A DNA stretch of 64,000 bases from Agelas oroides (GCA_949130485.1 OX422184.1:8534996-8598995), one strand, 5' to 3'. Numbered from the stretch's first letter, positions 22,051 to 32,394 are shown. Program-made: numbers and translations. The notes: generated by a model from the sequence alone, not told the origin.

Positions 22051-22381
22051 AGATGAAGTTCAAGCTGACCTTGATCTTCTGTTAGGAAGTGATAAAGTCG
22101 CTCAACAGCGGTCATCTGCACTATTTCTTCTAAAACTAAAAGAGTTCAGAAGATTATCACAGGTCGCAATAGACGACATTATACAAGAATGGAATGGGCT
22201 ATTTTCCCATACTTTGCAGCGTCTGCACGCTGATGTTCAACGAACACTGGCAGAAAATGGAATTGATGTTAGCAGCGTTGCAGGTCTGCCAGAAGTATTC
22301 CAGGATGCACCAAGTCCCTTTGCAGGGCTAGAAACACGCCATATGCAGGAAAAATTCTATCGTGAAACACTTGGATTAGTG
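22051..22381 (+). CDS. Exon of another repetitive invertebrate family
   Basis: After the acceptor 'ttctccctcattcag' the + frame runs 110 codons and ends at TTAGTG|GTGAGT in phase 0. It contains 'SSALFLLKLKEFRRLSQVAI' and later 'PFAGLETRHMQEKFYRETL', a helical region I remember from multi-copy uncharacterised proteins of sponges and cnidarians. The downstream exon is not found: 22508-23182 is occupied by an inverted-repeat element. It diverges from the minus-strand gene at 21924. Either two genes of one mobile unit meet here or two insertions are adjacent. Confidence 0.6.
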
Positions 22382-22507
22382 GTGAGTTTGTGCACAAATT
22401 GTGATCAAAATTGTCTGGTTTTGTAAGCACTTTCATAAGCCTACTAGTACCTGCTTAGACTATATCGGGAGAGAAAGGGATTATACTAGAAAATGTAGAA
22501 CATTGTG

Positions 22508-23182
22508 GGGGCGAGCCTGAGCAAGCTGATACAGGATATTATGTCGCTGATGAGTGATGTAACACATCAAGTTAATTTATCCTTTACCATTCACAGGGGG
22601 CTTTAAAAGGGTTTTTGCTTTGTTTTAAATGTCAAATGTTAACTTGTCATGGCACACAGCAGCATTTGTCACTGTCTACTGTTACAATAAGCCAAACCTG
22701 ATGACGCATAAGTATATGATAAGCCCTAAAGCTAGGTATCACATATGCCAACGATTTGCAGCAATTTCTCTAGCCTGGGATACACATGCATGGACTAAGC
22801 TTTACATCGAAATCATGAGCTAAATTTCTGGCATTTCTGAGTTCCATTTATGCATGCCTACCTGAAGCGACCCAGGCAAACCACCATCCATATTAAATTT
22901 GTACCACCTATGAGCGGCCTGCTGTGGTCGGTAGAGGCACAAACCAGTGCCAAGCGTGCTTCAAGTTCAGTCATCATCGCTCTGCGTCCCTGACGCTGCA
23001 CTCTGACCGGCCGTAGCCCTCCCTCCACTGCTCCGCGATATCGATCTTCGGGAAATATTTGAATTCGCTCATTTAAAATTTCCGGTAAGTGGTCAGTCCA
23101 AACAAACAAACAAGCATATATAGATACACACACGCATGCGCAATGCAGTCACGCTAGTGTGGGGCTCGCTCAGGCTCGCCCC
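22508..23182. mobile_element. 675-bp inverted-repeat element, family 'GGGGCGAGCC', copy 1
   Basis: The left end 'ggggcgagcctgagcaag' and right end 'ctcgctcaggctcgcccc' are near-perfect inverted repeats of 18 bp. The interior is homologous to 55229-56061, and the last ~100 bp (cacacgcatgcgcaatgcag, tcacgctagtgtggggctcg) to 26364 and 58447 in inverse orientation. There is no transposase, so it is non-autonomous. Confidence 0.8.
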
Positions 23183-23484
23183 AATTAGAAGATGGGACTG
23201 AAAGAGGTGATCCAACTATAACACAAATCTAAAGGAATGAAAACAAGTGCATGTAATGGTGGGACCCCAATATGCAACCAAACAAGGTAGGACGACACAA
23301 TACCTTTATACCATACCTGCATCTTGTGCTATTTTTCCAACCACACAATGCTACCGTCTGCTACATGCCACATTAGCCTATTGAAAGCCAATAAATAGTT
23401 GCAGGACTTCCACAAACTTACATACCTCTTTAGCTGCACTGCTGCTTTCTTATCATTGGATGTACAGTATAGATTCTCTTTCAA

Positions 23485-23958
23485 TTTTAGCTGTACGAAT
23501 TGATTAGCAGCGTATGGAATATTCCTAGAAACGAGGGGTATATGAATAAATGGAGTATTTGTACAAAGTAAATAGAAGAAAATGGATGCAAGTTTTCGAC
23601 ACTAAGGAAGCAACTTATCAGCCTCAGGTAGCTGCCATCATGCACAATAGCTAGTAACAAGTAACTTTAGTGGGGGGAGGTGCATGATTATATATGCCTA
23701 GGCAAACAAGCTTCACCCAACTAAACCAGGGTAGGGAACACGCACACTGACCCCCCACCTCAGCTTATTTCGACATTGTCCCTGGCCGTACGATCAGAAT
23801 CAAGAGCCGAAAGAGCGTGTTTATTTGCATTTGTGGATGTTGGAAACACTACCTCACCACATTTGTGTTTCCTACAGTGCTTGTGCTCAAACGTGTTTCT
23901 GCTGTAGAATAATAATGTCATTTTTGCATGTATGAATCAATTACAGTACATAAATTAC
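23485..23958. repeat. Dispersed repeat, copy 2 of 3
   Basis: Homologous to 15825-16430 in the same orientation, with a ~130-bp internal deletion. It shares 'gagtatttgtacaaagt', 'ttttcgacactaaggaa' and 'agtgcttgtgctcaaacg'. Confidence 0.75.
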
Positions 23959-24292
23959 AAGCTATAAAGTTTCCACTTCGTGAATGTAACACAAGCACTA
24001 CTATAAGAAAAGGACTCAAGCTTGCTTGGACTGCTCCCGCCCTCTGTCATACCCTCTCGCGAAATGTGCCATGAAAATCTCCTGGAAAACAAGCCAAACA
24101 CTAACTGAACTATTGGTTATCAAGATTTGTGTTGGAGGTTTAATGTGCCAATGGCTCTCTTCAAGCTAGCTACTGAAACTGGTTTAGGTAACTACCATTG
24201 TTTACAAACCACACGGCAATATCTTTCACTGCTGGACTATACAACATATATTGCTCTGTCAGCTGCTTTGATCCCCATATACCTCTATGCAT
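23959..24292. other. No feature recognised
   Basis: Neither coding nor repeat signal could be supported in this stretch. Confidence 0.35.
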
Positions 24293-24342
24293 AGTCTTGG
24301 AACCAGACCCTCGCACGCATGCGAGGGTCTGGCTCCGAGACT
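24293..24342. repeat. 50-bp hairpin (AGTCT..CCAGACCCTCG)
   Basis: 'agtcttggaaccagaccctc' pairs with 'gagggtctggctccgagact' around CGCACGCATGC. A related hairpin at 45311-45366 shares 'agtctcgcggagccagac', so this is a dispersed short foldback. Confidence 0.75.
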
Positions 24343-24899
24343 ACTCTATGCATTGCCTTTCGTCAGCCCCACACATTACAGTATATGTATACGTATACCT
24401 CTGACTCAACAATGGTCTCATGCACAGCACTAGCCCTTTCAGGAGGAAAATGTCTGGTGACACATTGTGCTTGCAAAGTGTTAAGCCTTGTAATTGTTAG
24501 TGTAGGATTACAAATTGGTCAGTGTTTCTTTGATTGAAGTATTTGTTCTATTGTTCCAATAAATGCTGGTTGAGGCGTGCTTCTGGAGCTACAGTAGCCC
24601 AAGAATTTGGACTTGTGACACCATACCCTTCTCATCCTTGAGTGAGCTGGGTAGGGGCTGGCCACTAAAGGCCACTTGCAACCACAGGGAGTATACTGCT
24701 GAGTCAGGGGTGTATACATCAATGATTAGTGGTTGAGTGAGTTAAGGCATTTACTGAGGTCATTCTGTATAGGCCACTGGCTACAGCTTGGTAACTACTG
24801 CAAACTTCCACTAACCTTGGTCTCGGGTAGAATATTCACCCTAACACCTCGTTAATATAGGAAATATAAGTAGAAAGAGATCATCAACAGGCTATACAC

Positions 24900-25165
24900 A
24901 TTACATGCACTCTCTTTACATACACACACGCACACGCGTGCACACACACACATACAAACTTTCACGTTACTTAAACAGGCCAGTACGAGCTTCGGAAGAC
25001 ATCAGTGGTGGTTAAAACGGCATTTTGAATCCTTTCCCACACTTAAACAGGCCTGCACGGGTTTCAGAAGACTTCCACGGTGGTTAAAACGAGGTTTAAA
25101 AACCTTCACAGTGCTTAAATATGCCAGCACAAGATTCAGAAGACTTCCACGGTGATTGTAACAAT
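24900..25165. repeat. CA microsatellite and ~72-bp minisatellite (locus 1 of 3)
   Basis: A short (CA)n tract at 24922-24958 precedes three units containing 'acttaaacaggcctgcacgg' and 'cttccacggtggttaaaacg'; successive 'gttaaaacg' lie at 25011 and 25083 (72 bp). The same unit, inverted, occurs at 62683-62870 and more diverged at 32395-32530. Confidence 0.8.
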
Positions 25166-26363
25166 ATTTGCCCATTCCCCAAGGCAGCAACCCCTGTATA
25201 AGCCCAACAAATTCTGTAACTCCAGTACTCACTAGGCCACATCAACACAAACGCAAAGTGACAAGTTGCCTACCCACATGTCTACTTTCAACCTACTAAC
25301 ATTTGTTTGTATGTAACCTTGTTGGTTGACATGGACTAGTTGGTAAGTGCATGTGTTACTCCCATGTTATGTACAGTTAGTATCTGATATATCCACTGTG
25401 CTCATACCAATTGTAACAATCAGTTGCTGTAACAGATGCAAAGAACCGTCTTCAAAAATCAAAGGTTTCTTGAGACCAAATGACCCTTATAATTCTTCGA
25501 AGGTCCATTTTCAGTCACTTTAAGCAGTGTCTCCTCTTTAAGAGCTTCCAATGTAGCGACAAAGACAGTGACATACCCTGCAGAGCTGGATGACACCTGT
25601 CCAGTTCCCTACAGGGATTTGTAGCAACAGTCATTCTAACCACGGATAAAAATGGCTAAATTAGATAATGTGCAATCATACCTGGCATCAGATTCAACAA
25701 CCCAACCGCATAGGCATCTTGTACCTGCTATAGATGCCCAGCAATCAGGTCAGCATTACTTTGACTACAAGTAATGCAGGAAGTGGTAGCCCAGGCACAG
25801 CTGAGTCTCTGCTTCATCCCCCCCACCTTGATGCTGCATGTTGTGTAAGCTGTATGGTTTTTGTATCACGACTGCGCATGCATGGTTTTAGTACTGATGC
25901 AGCTGAAGCAGCAGCAAAGCGGCTGGTTCAAATCCTCAGAGGTGCTGTTGCTGTTGGCACGTCGAGTACCCACGTGCATGGCAACTGGAGACTTTTGAGT
26001 CTGTATGCATATATGAAAATTCAGTACCTGTTGGCAGGTTGAGCACTTGTGGTCAGTGGCAATTTTGGAAAATCAGCACCGTTTCCACCCGCTCGAAGCT
26101 ATGATGCACATAATGGCTTCAAACAAGTAGAAATAGCTTACTAGGCACTTATCAGCCATTTAGATCAACTAGTCCAGCCTATTTACATTGAAGCAATTAC
26201 TCCTACCTGAAGTAAAATATGGAGAATGCTTTTTCCCTGTCGGCGAGAAAAAGCTTCGTGTTTGGCAGCCCTCAGCTCATTGACGATCACCTGCGAATAA
26301 GTACCGCCTCTTCCTGTCTTTCCAGATGATGATGTCAGTCCAAAGGTGTGGTCTAGCCTCATT
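25166..26363. other. No confident gene
   Basis: A + ORF (25734-26042, 102 codons, alanine-rich middle) has no recognised domain. 26150-26363 shares short blocks (ctagtccagcct, gatgatgtcag..aaaggtgtgg) with 49450-49975 and 1885-1925, so it is probably an old dispersed repeat. Confidence 0.35.
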
Positions 26364-26740
26364 GGGGCGAGCCTAAGCGAGCCCCACACTAGCGTGACTG
26401 CGTTGCACACGTGCGTGTGTATGCTTGCTTGCTTGTTTGTTTGCTTGTGGCCATATACCGTAAATTTTAAATGCGCATTTCAATATTTCACAAAGACTGA
26501 ACGTCCTCGGATAGTCTCGTGTCCAGCCTGATGCCAGAGCGCAATGTCAGCGTGAAAGAAACCCGGAGCGAAGACGACTCAAGTTAACGCACGCGTGGCC
26601 ACTTCAGACCAGGACAGACAAGGGCAGGCTGCTCACAGACAGTACAAATTACGCACAGTAGTTGAGTTTGCATAATCGACACTCGAAGAGATTCACTGAG
26701 CTCATAACTTCAGTGTAAAGTTTAGTCCAAGCGTGTGTGT
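26364..26740. mobile_element. Family 'GGGGCGAGCC' element, copy 2 (right end missing)
   Basis: It starts with 'ggggcgagcctaagcgagcc' and is homologous to 58447-58850 over ~370 bp (cacactagcgtgactgc, cataattgcgac-like blocks, 'gtgtaaagtttagtccaagc'). The right inverted repeat is absent; a piece of a piggyBac-type element follows. Confidence 0.75.
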
Positions 26741-26773
26741 AGCCATAGTAGCTTCCTTGACCGGATAAATGGG

Positions 26774-27238
26774 GCATTTTAGGCAGCTTTTAGTCCGGAG
26801 GAGCGTTCTCTGGTTGGAGGGCCCTGACTATTAAATGCACTGTTAATAACAGCAGGATTCGTCACTGCATGTCTTCTGTTCCATGAGCGTGGTAAGGAAT
26901 ACTGGCTTCATGTAGCCAAGCAGTATAGCTCTCACCAGATATAGATGATCATACTTGCTGACAAATTGCAGAAATGGAGTCCCTACAAGGTGAAAGAAGC
27001 GTTTTCTACACCCGTTTGTGCAAGAAAGCAGACAAATGGCCCACCCGGCATTGACCAAGGCTTCTCTACAGGCAACTGCAACCGCCGCCATGCACTGTCA
27101 GCCAGAGTGGTGCACCCACCCACCTCCCCCTGTCCCACCCTTTCTGCTAGCGCAGAACCTATCTTCAAAACGGATTGCGCCAACTGATAACATGCGGCCA
27201 AAGTCTGATGCCATATGGCGTCATCGGTTGTTAAAGGG
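26774..27238. mobile_element. Non-autonomous piggyBac-type element, rearranged copy 1
   Basis: 26968-27238 matches 28345-28620 and ends with 'catcggttgttaaaggg' against TTAA at 27239-27242. 26774-26832 matches the same family in the opposite orientation (gcattttaggcagctttt, ggagcgttctctggttggag), so part of the element is inverted. No left end was found. The overlapping ORFs are shared by all copies because the DNA is shared, and are not evidence of a gene. Confidence 0.75.
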
Positions 27239-27439
27239 TTAATCGGAGAACAAAACATGCCCAAACATAAAGCTAAAGGCCTTTTAATGAGATTCATAGC
27301 TTTATGATGACATTCATGACACACCTGACGGGTTACAGTCAGTGAAGGGTTTGACAGGCCTAAGGCTAAATTCAAGTTTAGCCTGCCAGCTACTTCAAAA
27401 CTCTTGACTCCAAATTTCGGCTCTTTTACCAACACTTAA

Positions 27440-27718
27440 CTCTTTAACAACCATAGGCTATTTACTGGAAGTGTTTATTGGGCTATAGATACCTTCCATG
27501 GTCCGTATTTTCACTTCTGCTTGGAGCTAGCACTGGAAACGTGACTCAAAGCTTTATTGACATGTTCTCTGCAGGTTCATGACCTTGGACACACCTACTC
27601 ATTAGCAAGCGTTCAATGCACGGTCAGCCAGAGTGTTGCACCCACCCACCTCCCCCTGTCCCACCCTTTCTGCTAGCGCAGAACCCATCATCAAAACGGA
27701 TTGCGCCAACTGATAAGA
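27440..27718. mobile_element. Non-autonomous piggyBac-type element, internally deleted copy 2
   Basis: It begins after TTAA (27436-27439) with 'ctctttaacaaccataggct' and matches 28114 onward for ~200 bp. It then jumps at about 27615 to the distal part (ggtcagccagagtg..aactgataa). About 190 bp are missing inside, and the right terminal repeat is lost at about 27718. Confidence 0.75.
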
Positions 27719-27840
27719 CTGGTGACAGCCAAGTCTGTGCAGTAGGTCTTTACTTGACGCAGCCTGACCTTACCTGTCCCCACAGTTCTCATGAATATCA
27801 TTAAATGGCTGCTTTATGGACTGTTTTGTTCTCTGATTAA

Positions 27841-28113
27841 CCCTTTAACAACCGATGACGCCATATGGCGTCAGATTTTGGCCGCATGGAGTTTTGAAAT
27901 AGCTGGCAGGCTAAAACTTGAATTTAGCCTTAGGCCTCTGTCAAACCCTTCACTGACTGTAACCCGTGTCAGGTGTGTCATGAATGTCATCATAAAGCTA
28001 TGAATCTCATTAAAAGGCCTTTAGCTTTATGTTTGGGCATATTTGTGGGTCATGAATGCCATTAACAGCCATGCAAACTGACTCCAAATTTCGGCTCTTT
28101 TACCAACACTTAA
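27841..28113. mobile_element. piggyBac-type end joined to a sequence also found inverted at 27243-27435
   Basis: After TTAA 27837-27840 the sequence 'ccctttaacaaccgatgacg', 'ccatatggcgtcagattttg' and 'gccgcatg' matches the right end of the next element inverted (28573-28620). The following ~150 bp are the reverse complement of 27250-27400, while 28080-28109 matches 27408-27435 in direct orientation. This is a composite, with TTAA at each join. Confidence 0.7.
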
Positions 28114-28620
28114 CTCTTTAACTACCATAGGCTATTTACTGCAAGTGTTTATTAGGCTATAGATACTTTCCATGGTCCGTATTTTCACTTCTGCTTGGAG
28201 CTAGCACTGGAAACTTGACTCAAAGCTTTATTGACATGTTCTCTGTAGGTTCATGGCCTTGGACACACCCACTCATTAGCGAGCGTTCAATAGCCAGGGC
28301 CCTCCAACCAGAGAACGCTCCTCCGGACTAAAAGCTGCCTAAAATGCCAGAAATGGAGTCCCTACAAGGTGAAAGGAGCGTTTTCTACACCCGTTTGTGC
28401 AAGAAAGCAGACAAATGGCCCACCCGGCATTGACCAAGGCTTCTCTACAGGCAACTGCAACTGCCGCCATGCACTGTCAGCCAGAGCAGTGCACCCACCC
28501 TCGTCCCCCTGTCCCACCCTTTCTGCTAGCGCAGAACCTGTCTTCAAAACGGATTGCGCCAACTGATAACATGCGGCCAAAATCTGACGACGCCATATGG
28601 TGTCATCGGTTGTTAAAAGG
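28114..28620. mobile_element. Non-autonomous piggyBac-type element, full 507-bp copy
   Basis: It is flanked by TTAA at 28110-28113 and 28621-28624. Ends: 'ctctttaactacc' on the left, and 'ggttgttaaaagg' on the right (inverted: ccttttaacaacc). TTAA target duplication and CTYTTTAAC-type ends are characteristic of the piggyBac superfamily. There is no transposase; it would need one supplied in trans. The element at 33.9 kb has related but different ends (ctctttaccgacc). Confidence 0.85.
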
Positions 28621-28624
28621 TTAA

Positions 28625-29056
28625 GGACTGGGTCCACATTAAAACAGCAAGAATGATGCAGGATTTCAACTATTGTAACTTAGATGTGAATCACAAACTC
28701 TTGCTTCTATTCATAATGTTTACCTTTGTACATTACACAACAAGATAATTAGCCCCGCCCACTTCGTTGTTTACGTCGTAAGTTACTCGGTTGGTAGGTA
28801 CTCTTAGTACACCAGTTGGCAAACGAGTTCGACTTGTGGAACGGTCGTAAACCCCTAACTTCCTGTCAAAAACAGCTACATCTGGTTGCTATTAGCGACG
28901 ATATCTCGGTGACGTTAGGTGGGTGACTCTTGCCAACTCGAATACAAGTACAAGTCAACAGGGCAACTATCTCACCTTTGACAAGACCTACATCCGACAG
29001 GTGGAAAAATTCTGCCTGGGCTTCCGGTTTTGTCTTCTTCCAGGGGTTGTTCTTTT
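28625..29056 (-). other. Mostly unassigned; one possible minus-strand exon at about 28979-29045
   Basis: On the minus strand 'KPEAQAEFFHLSDVGLVK' precedes G|GTGAGA (28978), which looks like a real exon end. There is no in-frame ATG after the upstream stop, and no partner exon was seen. The remaining sequence shows no recognisable feature. Confidence 0.3.
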
Positions 29057-29392
29057 ATGTACCGTTCCTTAGAATACGTCATCTTTACGTCATGTAATTT
29101 ACATCCTTTACGTCATGTAATATTATATTGTAATGTTGGTTGGCGCGTTAAAGGCAGTGCAGTGGACCACCATCGTCAGCAGTCCCTCGTAGCCGAATGG
29201 TTAGGGCTTAGTGTTACAGTTAGGGTTAGGGCTAGGGCCAGGGAATGTTGTTTTTCCGTTCTTTTTTTTTGGTCTGTGTTAAAAGTGGCAAACAACTTTG
29301 TCTTGCACGTTAATGGTAGCTGCGACGTTCATGGCCTAAGAACAACAACAGTACGTGACGTAACGGTGATGTATTGTAAGGAACGGTACATG
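29057..29392. mobile_element. Inverted-repeat element with TA ends
   Basis: 'taccgttccttagaatacgt' at 29059 and its inverse near 29362-29380 ('gtattgtaaggaacggta') form a terminal repeat that continues, with mismatches, through 'catctttacgtcatgtaa' for ~40 bp. TA at both outer edges fits TA target duplication. The interior holds 'gttagggttagggctaggg', telomere-like, at 29219-29240. The ORF at 29030-29407 crosses the ends and is probably noise. Confidence 0.6.
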
Positions 29393-30184
29393 GAGAATGT
29401 GCCATAATTCCAGCCGGCCATTTCACCCCGAAGAGGCATAATTACATTCTTGTCACATGATTCACACGTGAATGGGCAGTGGAACCAAGTATAAGAAGTG
29501 AGTTGGTACTTCGGCTTGCTGATGATCTAGCTAGCTTGGATGCACAACTAGCCAGTGAGATGTAAGCCAGACCCTGGTTTGCTGGCATGCATGACTGCTG
29601 ATTGTGATCTCGGGTATAGGAAAAGTAGTAGTCTCGCATACTAATGGGTAAGAGTCTCTGTAGCCTGACGGAGTCTAGTAGAAGTGAATTGCACATGCAA
29701 TAGCTTCTAGCGACTGGAAACGGTACCTATTATCCCCCTTGATACAGCCTTGACAAATTCAGCCGATTTTAAAGCTATTCGGACACACTATTTACACACT
29801 ATTTACACAAATGACGGCCATGGTTACTGGCGGCAAGGCTAGCTAGCAACTCTTGCCACTTTGATCATCAGATAAGCAACTCATGACCTTTACAGCTGTT
29901 AGACTTACTAGTGGGTGTCAGGGTTTTCAGTTCAAACTGGCAAACAGCATAACAGTAAGTCATGAAGGTGTTGAAGGATTAGTCATTGATTATGTCAGTT
30001 AATCTGCAGTAAAGGTCACAGATTGTCATCAGGCTTTCAGTTCTACAGCATCACTCTGGGGCTCTTTACTATACTAATCTACAATCTAGAAACCCTAAAA
30101 GAAGTTGCATTCCTTTCTCATGACTCATCACATCAATTATATATTTACCTTCACTATATTCTTGGGAACATCAGCCCAAGGTAA
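29393..30184. other. No supported gene; old dispersed repeat
   Basis: 29726-29900 shares blocks ('ttgacaaattcagccgattt', 'cttgccactttga') with 49520-49800 in inverse order. Nothing coding was recognised. Confidence 0.35.
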
Positions 30185-30964
30185 TACCGTAGTGTCCTGT
30201 TAATACGCCCCCCCATTTTGTACACTACATCCCGCCTAAAGTGGGTGGGGGGGGGGGGGGGGCTTATATTCGAGGATGCAATTAGTCTCGACTATAAGCC
30301 CCCCCCCAAAAGATTTTACGCAAGTGCTATGTACGCAATTAGGACACTTCCAACTATGGCGACGACTTTCAGGATCGAGAGTACTGTTCGCGGACATCAC
30401 GTTTACAAAGCTGCGTGGTCTCCCTACATCGGAGAAGAGCTGCCAGTTCAACGCGAGGTCAATAACATTCACGACGACTTCGCTGTAGCTGTCCTCAAGA
30501 ACGGCAACACTGTCGGTCATGTACCACGGGAAATTTCCAGAGTCTGCTGGTATTTCTTGCACAAGAGTGGCAGCGAGATGACTTGCATCGTCAATGGTCA
30601 CAGAAGACGTTCTGAAGTTGATGGGAAAGGACTCGTGGTTCCGTGCATGTACATCTTCAGAGGGAAACAAAAACACCTTGACAGACTGATAAACCTGTTT
30701 GCTGAACTAGCAGTTTAAAACTTGGACATCTAACCGGCTTTTCTAAAAGCCACAAAACTTACAAAAGATTCACCGACTACTATAGTCTTACTGAACGCAC
30801 TTGCAACGTATAGTAAGCACGTGTAGTTTTGATGTTCCAGAAGACGCTCACCGGGGGGCGTTATAACGAGTCAAACTACCCTGTGCAGGAACTTTGGCGG
30901 AAAAAAGTGGGGGGGGGGGGGGGCGTATTTTCGAAGGGGGGCGTATTAGCGGGACACTACGGTA
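30185..30964 (+). mobile_element. 780-bp terminal-inverted-repeat element carrying a HIRAN-domain gene
   Basis: The left end 30185-30214 (taccgtagtgtcctgttaat, then acg and a C run) and right end 30936-30964 are inverted repeats of 29 bp with two mismatches. TA at both edges suits a TA target site. Just inside each end are poly-C/poly-G tracts: an internal hairpin at about 30261-30308 ('ggcttatattcgag' against 'ctcgactataagcc') and a second 'gcgtattttcgaa' block at 30923. The only ORF inside is the HIRAN protein. No transposase is present. Confidence 0.85.
30356..30718 (+). CDS. HIRAN-domain protein (120 codons)
   Basis: HIRAN domains bind 3' ends of DNA at damaged or stalled forks, as in HLTF/Rad5-type proteins. 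From ATG 30356 the ORF reads 'FRIESTVRGHHVYKAAWSPY', then 'EELPVQREVNNIHDDFAVAV' and 'NGNTVGHVPREISRVCWYFL', which follows the HIRAN order (aromatic strand, N-x-[HY]-D, AVxV, GHVPRxIS). The domain fills the whole protein; there is no helicase or RING part. An in-frame ATG at 30329 is an alternative start. The frame is intact, the stop is at 30716-30718, and the gene lies inside an inverted-repeat element. Stand-alone HIRAN proteins are, as I recall, numerous in sponges and cnidarians. Confidence 0.85.
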   Translation: MATTFRIESTVRGHHVYKAAWSPYIGEELPVQREVNNIHDDFAVAVLKNGNTVGHVPREISRVCWYFLHKSGSEMTCIVNGHRRRSEVDGKGLVVPCMYIFRGKQKHLDRLINLFAELAV

Positions 30965-31720
30965 ATAGTATCTTTGAAAATCTTCATTAGCTTCGTACCG
31001 AGCCATCTCACTGCCAAGATTTCGATCACCTTACAGTGTACTTTAATCGGAAATGTATACATGTAACTGCATATGAGACTGATGCAATGAAGAGGCTGCT
31101 TGACCTTAGCCTCGCTCCCAGAGAATGAGGCTACCTTGAGCTAACTTAGCAGGTTATTAATATTAATTTACGGCCTAAAAAGTGTAGCGGCTTTGGCCGC
31201 TACAGCCACTACGGTTCCTACGCCACTGAACCTGGGGCCATGTACACCATCTCTGTGGGATCACTCTCGATAGATACCAAGAGAGTTGGTCTAAGTAAAT
31301 TTCAACCATGTCCTGCCGCTTAGGTTTAAGTTTGGTCTCTGTTCCTAGTGCAAATGTCCAGACCCATTTCTCAACAAAGCCACATGTGTTCTGGGGGCAG
31401 ACACAAAAATAGTAGTGTTTCTAAGGTGTATGGGCATGTTGTTACTCCAATCAGATTGCTGAAGTAGATAGTTTATTATGTCATCACAGTGGCAGGAGGC
31501 ATGTGCAATTAGTAACTGGTAATACTGGGGTTTGTTTTGGATCTGGGACCTAGACCAGTTTTCCATGTAACAGGCAAAAAGAAATACAATTCATGTTGAA
31601 CAATGCTCAGCACTGATGCTGCAGTTGCCATGTTCAGCTGCACTATACATCGATGTACATCTCTCCACAGTCTCTCAATCCTGTCAGTATGGGTAGAACT
31701 ACCTGTGACAATACATTCAA
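30965..31720. other. No supported gene
   Basis: The stretch contains 'agcctcgctcccagagaatgaggct' at 31108, an instance of the dispersed motif that is itself an inverted pair. A minus ORF (31345-31566) is unrecognised. Confidence 0.35.
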
Positions 31721-31918
31721 TGCGCTACTAATAACCATGCTTCCACTGTACTTACTGCATTTCGAAATGGTGTATCTAGATTTGGACTACCCGATAGAGT
31801 TCGCTCAGATCATGGTGGAGAAAACATTGATGTGTGGAGATGTATGTTGGAGTCCCATAATGGTGATCCCAAGTGTATGGGAATGATACAAGAGAATCCA
31901 GCTACACCAGCATGTACT
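31721..31918 (+). pseudogene. Integrase-core (DDE) fragment
   Basis: In the + frame starting at about 31721 the peptide '[20 protein letters not shown]', then '[12 protein letters not shown]', matches the second-aspartate region of a retroviral-type integrase core used by a sponge/cnidarian transposon family (D in RSDHGGEN). It ends at TGA near 31948. The glutamate block is missing. The longer competing frame (31653-31886) does not show the motif. Confidence 0.7.
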
Positions 31919-31986
31919 ACGAACCTCCACCTAATATGTTTATGATGGCCATCTATGTGCCATATTGAATTTGGGCATTCTACTGA

Positions 31987-32142
31987 GAACTAGATGAATT
32001 GATACTTGATATAAAACATGACCACCCAAATGATGGTGAAGTGATGATACGTGGGCACTTGTTGGGCCTGGGAATCCGAGTACCTCGTTCTAAAGTAAGG
32101 TCATCCATTCACCGTGTTGACTATGAAAACACACTGTGCTAA
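31987..32142 (+). pseudogene. N-terminal part of the same integrase family, placed after the core
   Basis: 52 codons, with 'ELDELILDIKHDHPNDGEVM' followed by 'IRGHLLGLGIRVPRSKVR' and 'SIHRVDYENT', then TAA. In the family this region precedes the catalytic core, yet here it lies 70 bp downstream of the core fragment on the same strand. The order is therefore permuted, or two truncated copies lie in tandem. Confidence 0.65.
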
Positions 32143-32394
32143 GGTGTTCACAGGTTGTGAACCCCCGCCAGTACTGTAGATGAAATCTCACCAGTATCTC
32201 AAGCAACTATAATGGGCTATTCCATTTAAAGGGTGAACTTTATGTGAATACAAGCATTATGTTTTTAACAGCTACTACTAACTGAACCTTTAGAATATTT
32301 ATCTGTCACTTATCTTGGCTGAGGTGTGGCTCGACTGCCCTGTAGCAGGAGTGGTGGAAGGCTGTTGGGTGTTTATGTGTGGGAAGGACCTGAG

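Noticed and set aside
25734-26042. Alanine-rich + ORF considered as a tyrosine-recombinase piece
   Set aside because: No catalytic R..H-x-x-R..Y pattern is present.
26843-28637. Protein-like ORFs repeated at 27.0, 28.4 and 59.0 kb
   Set aside because: The repetition is explained by copies of a non-autonomous TTAA element; the ORFs occur on both strands and in several frames with no domain.
29185-29215. tRNA-Ser-like 'tcgtagccgaatggttaggg'
   Set aside because: A D-arm-like sequence is present but no B box or matching acceptor stem follows; left as chance or an old SINE piece.
29216-29240. Telomere-like 'gttagggttagggctaggg'
   Set aside because: Only three units with a variant, and inside an inverted-repeat element; too short to be a telomere or interstitial telomeric block.
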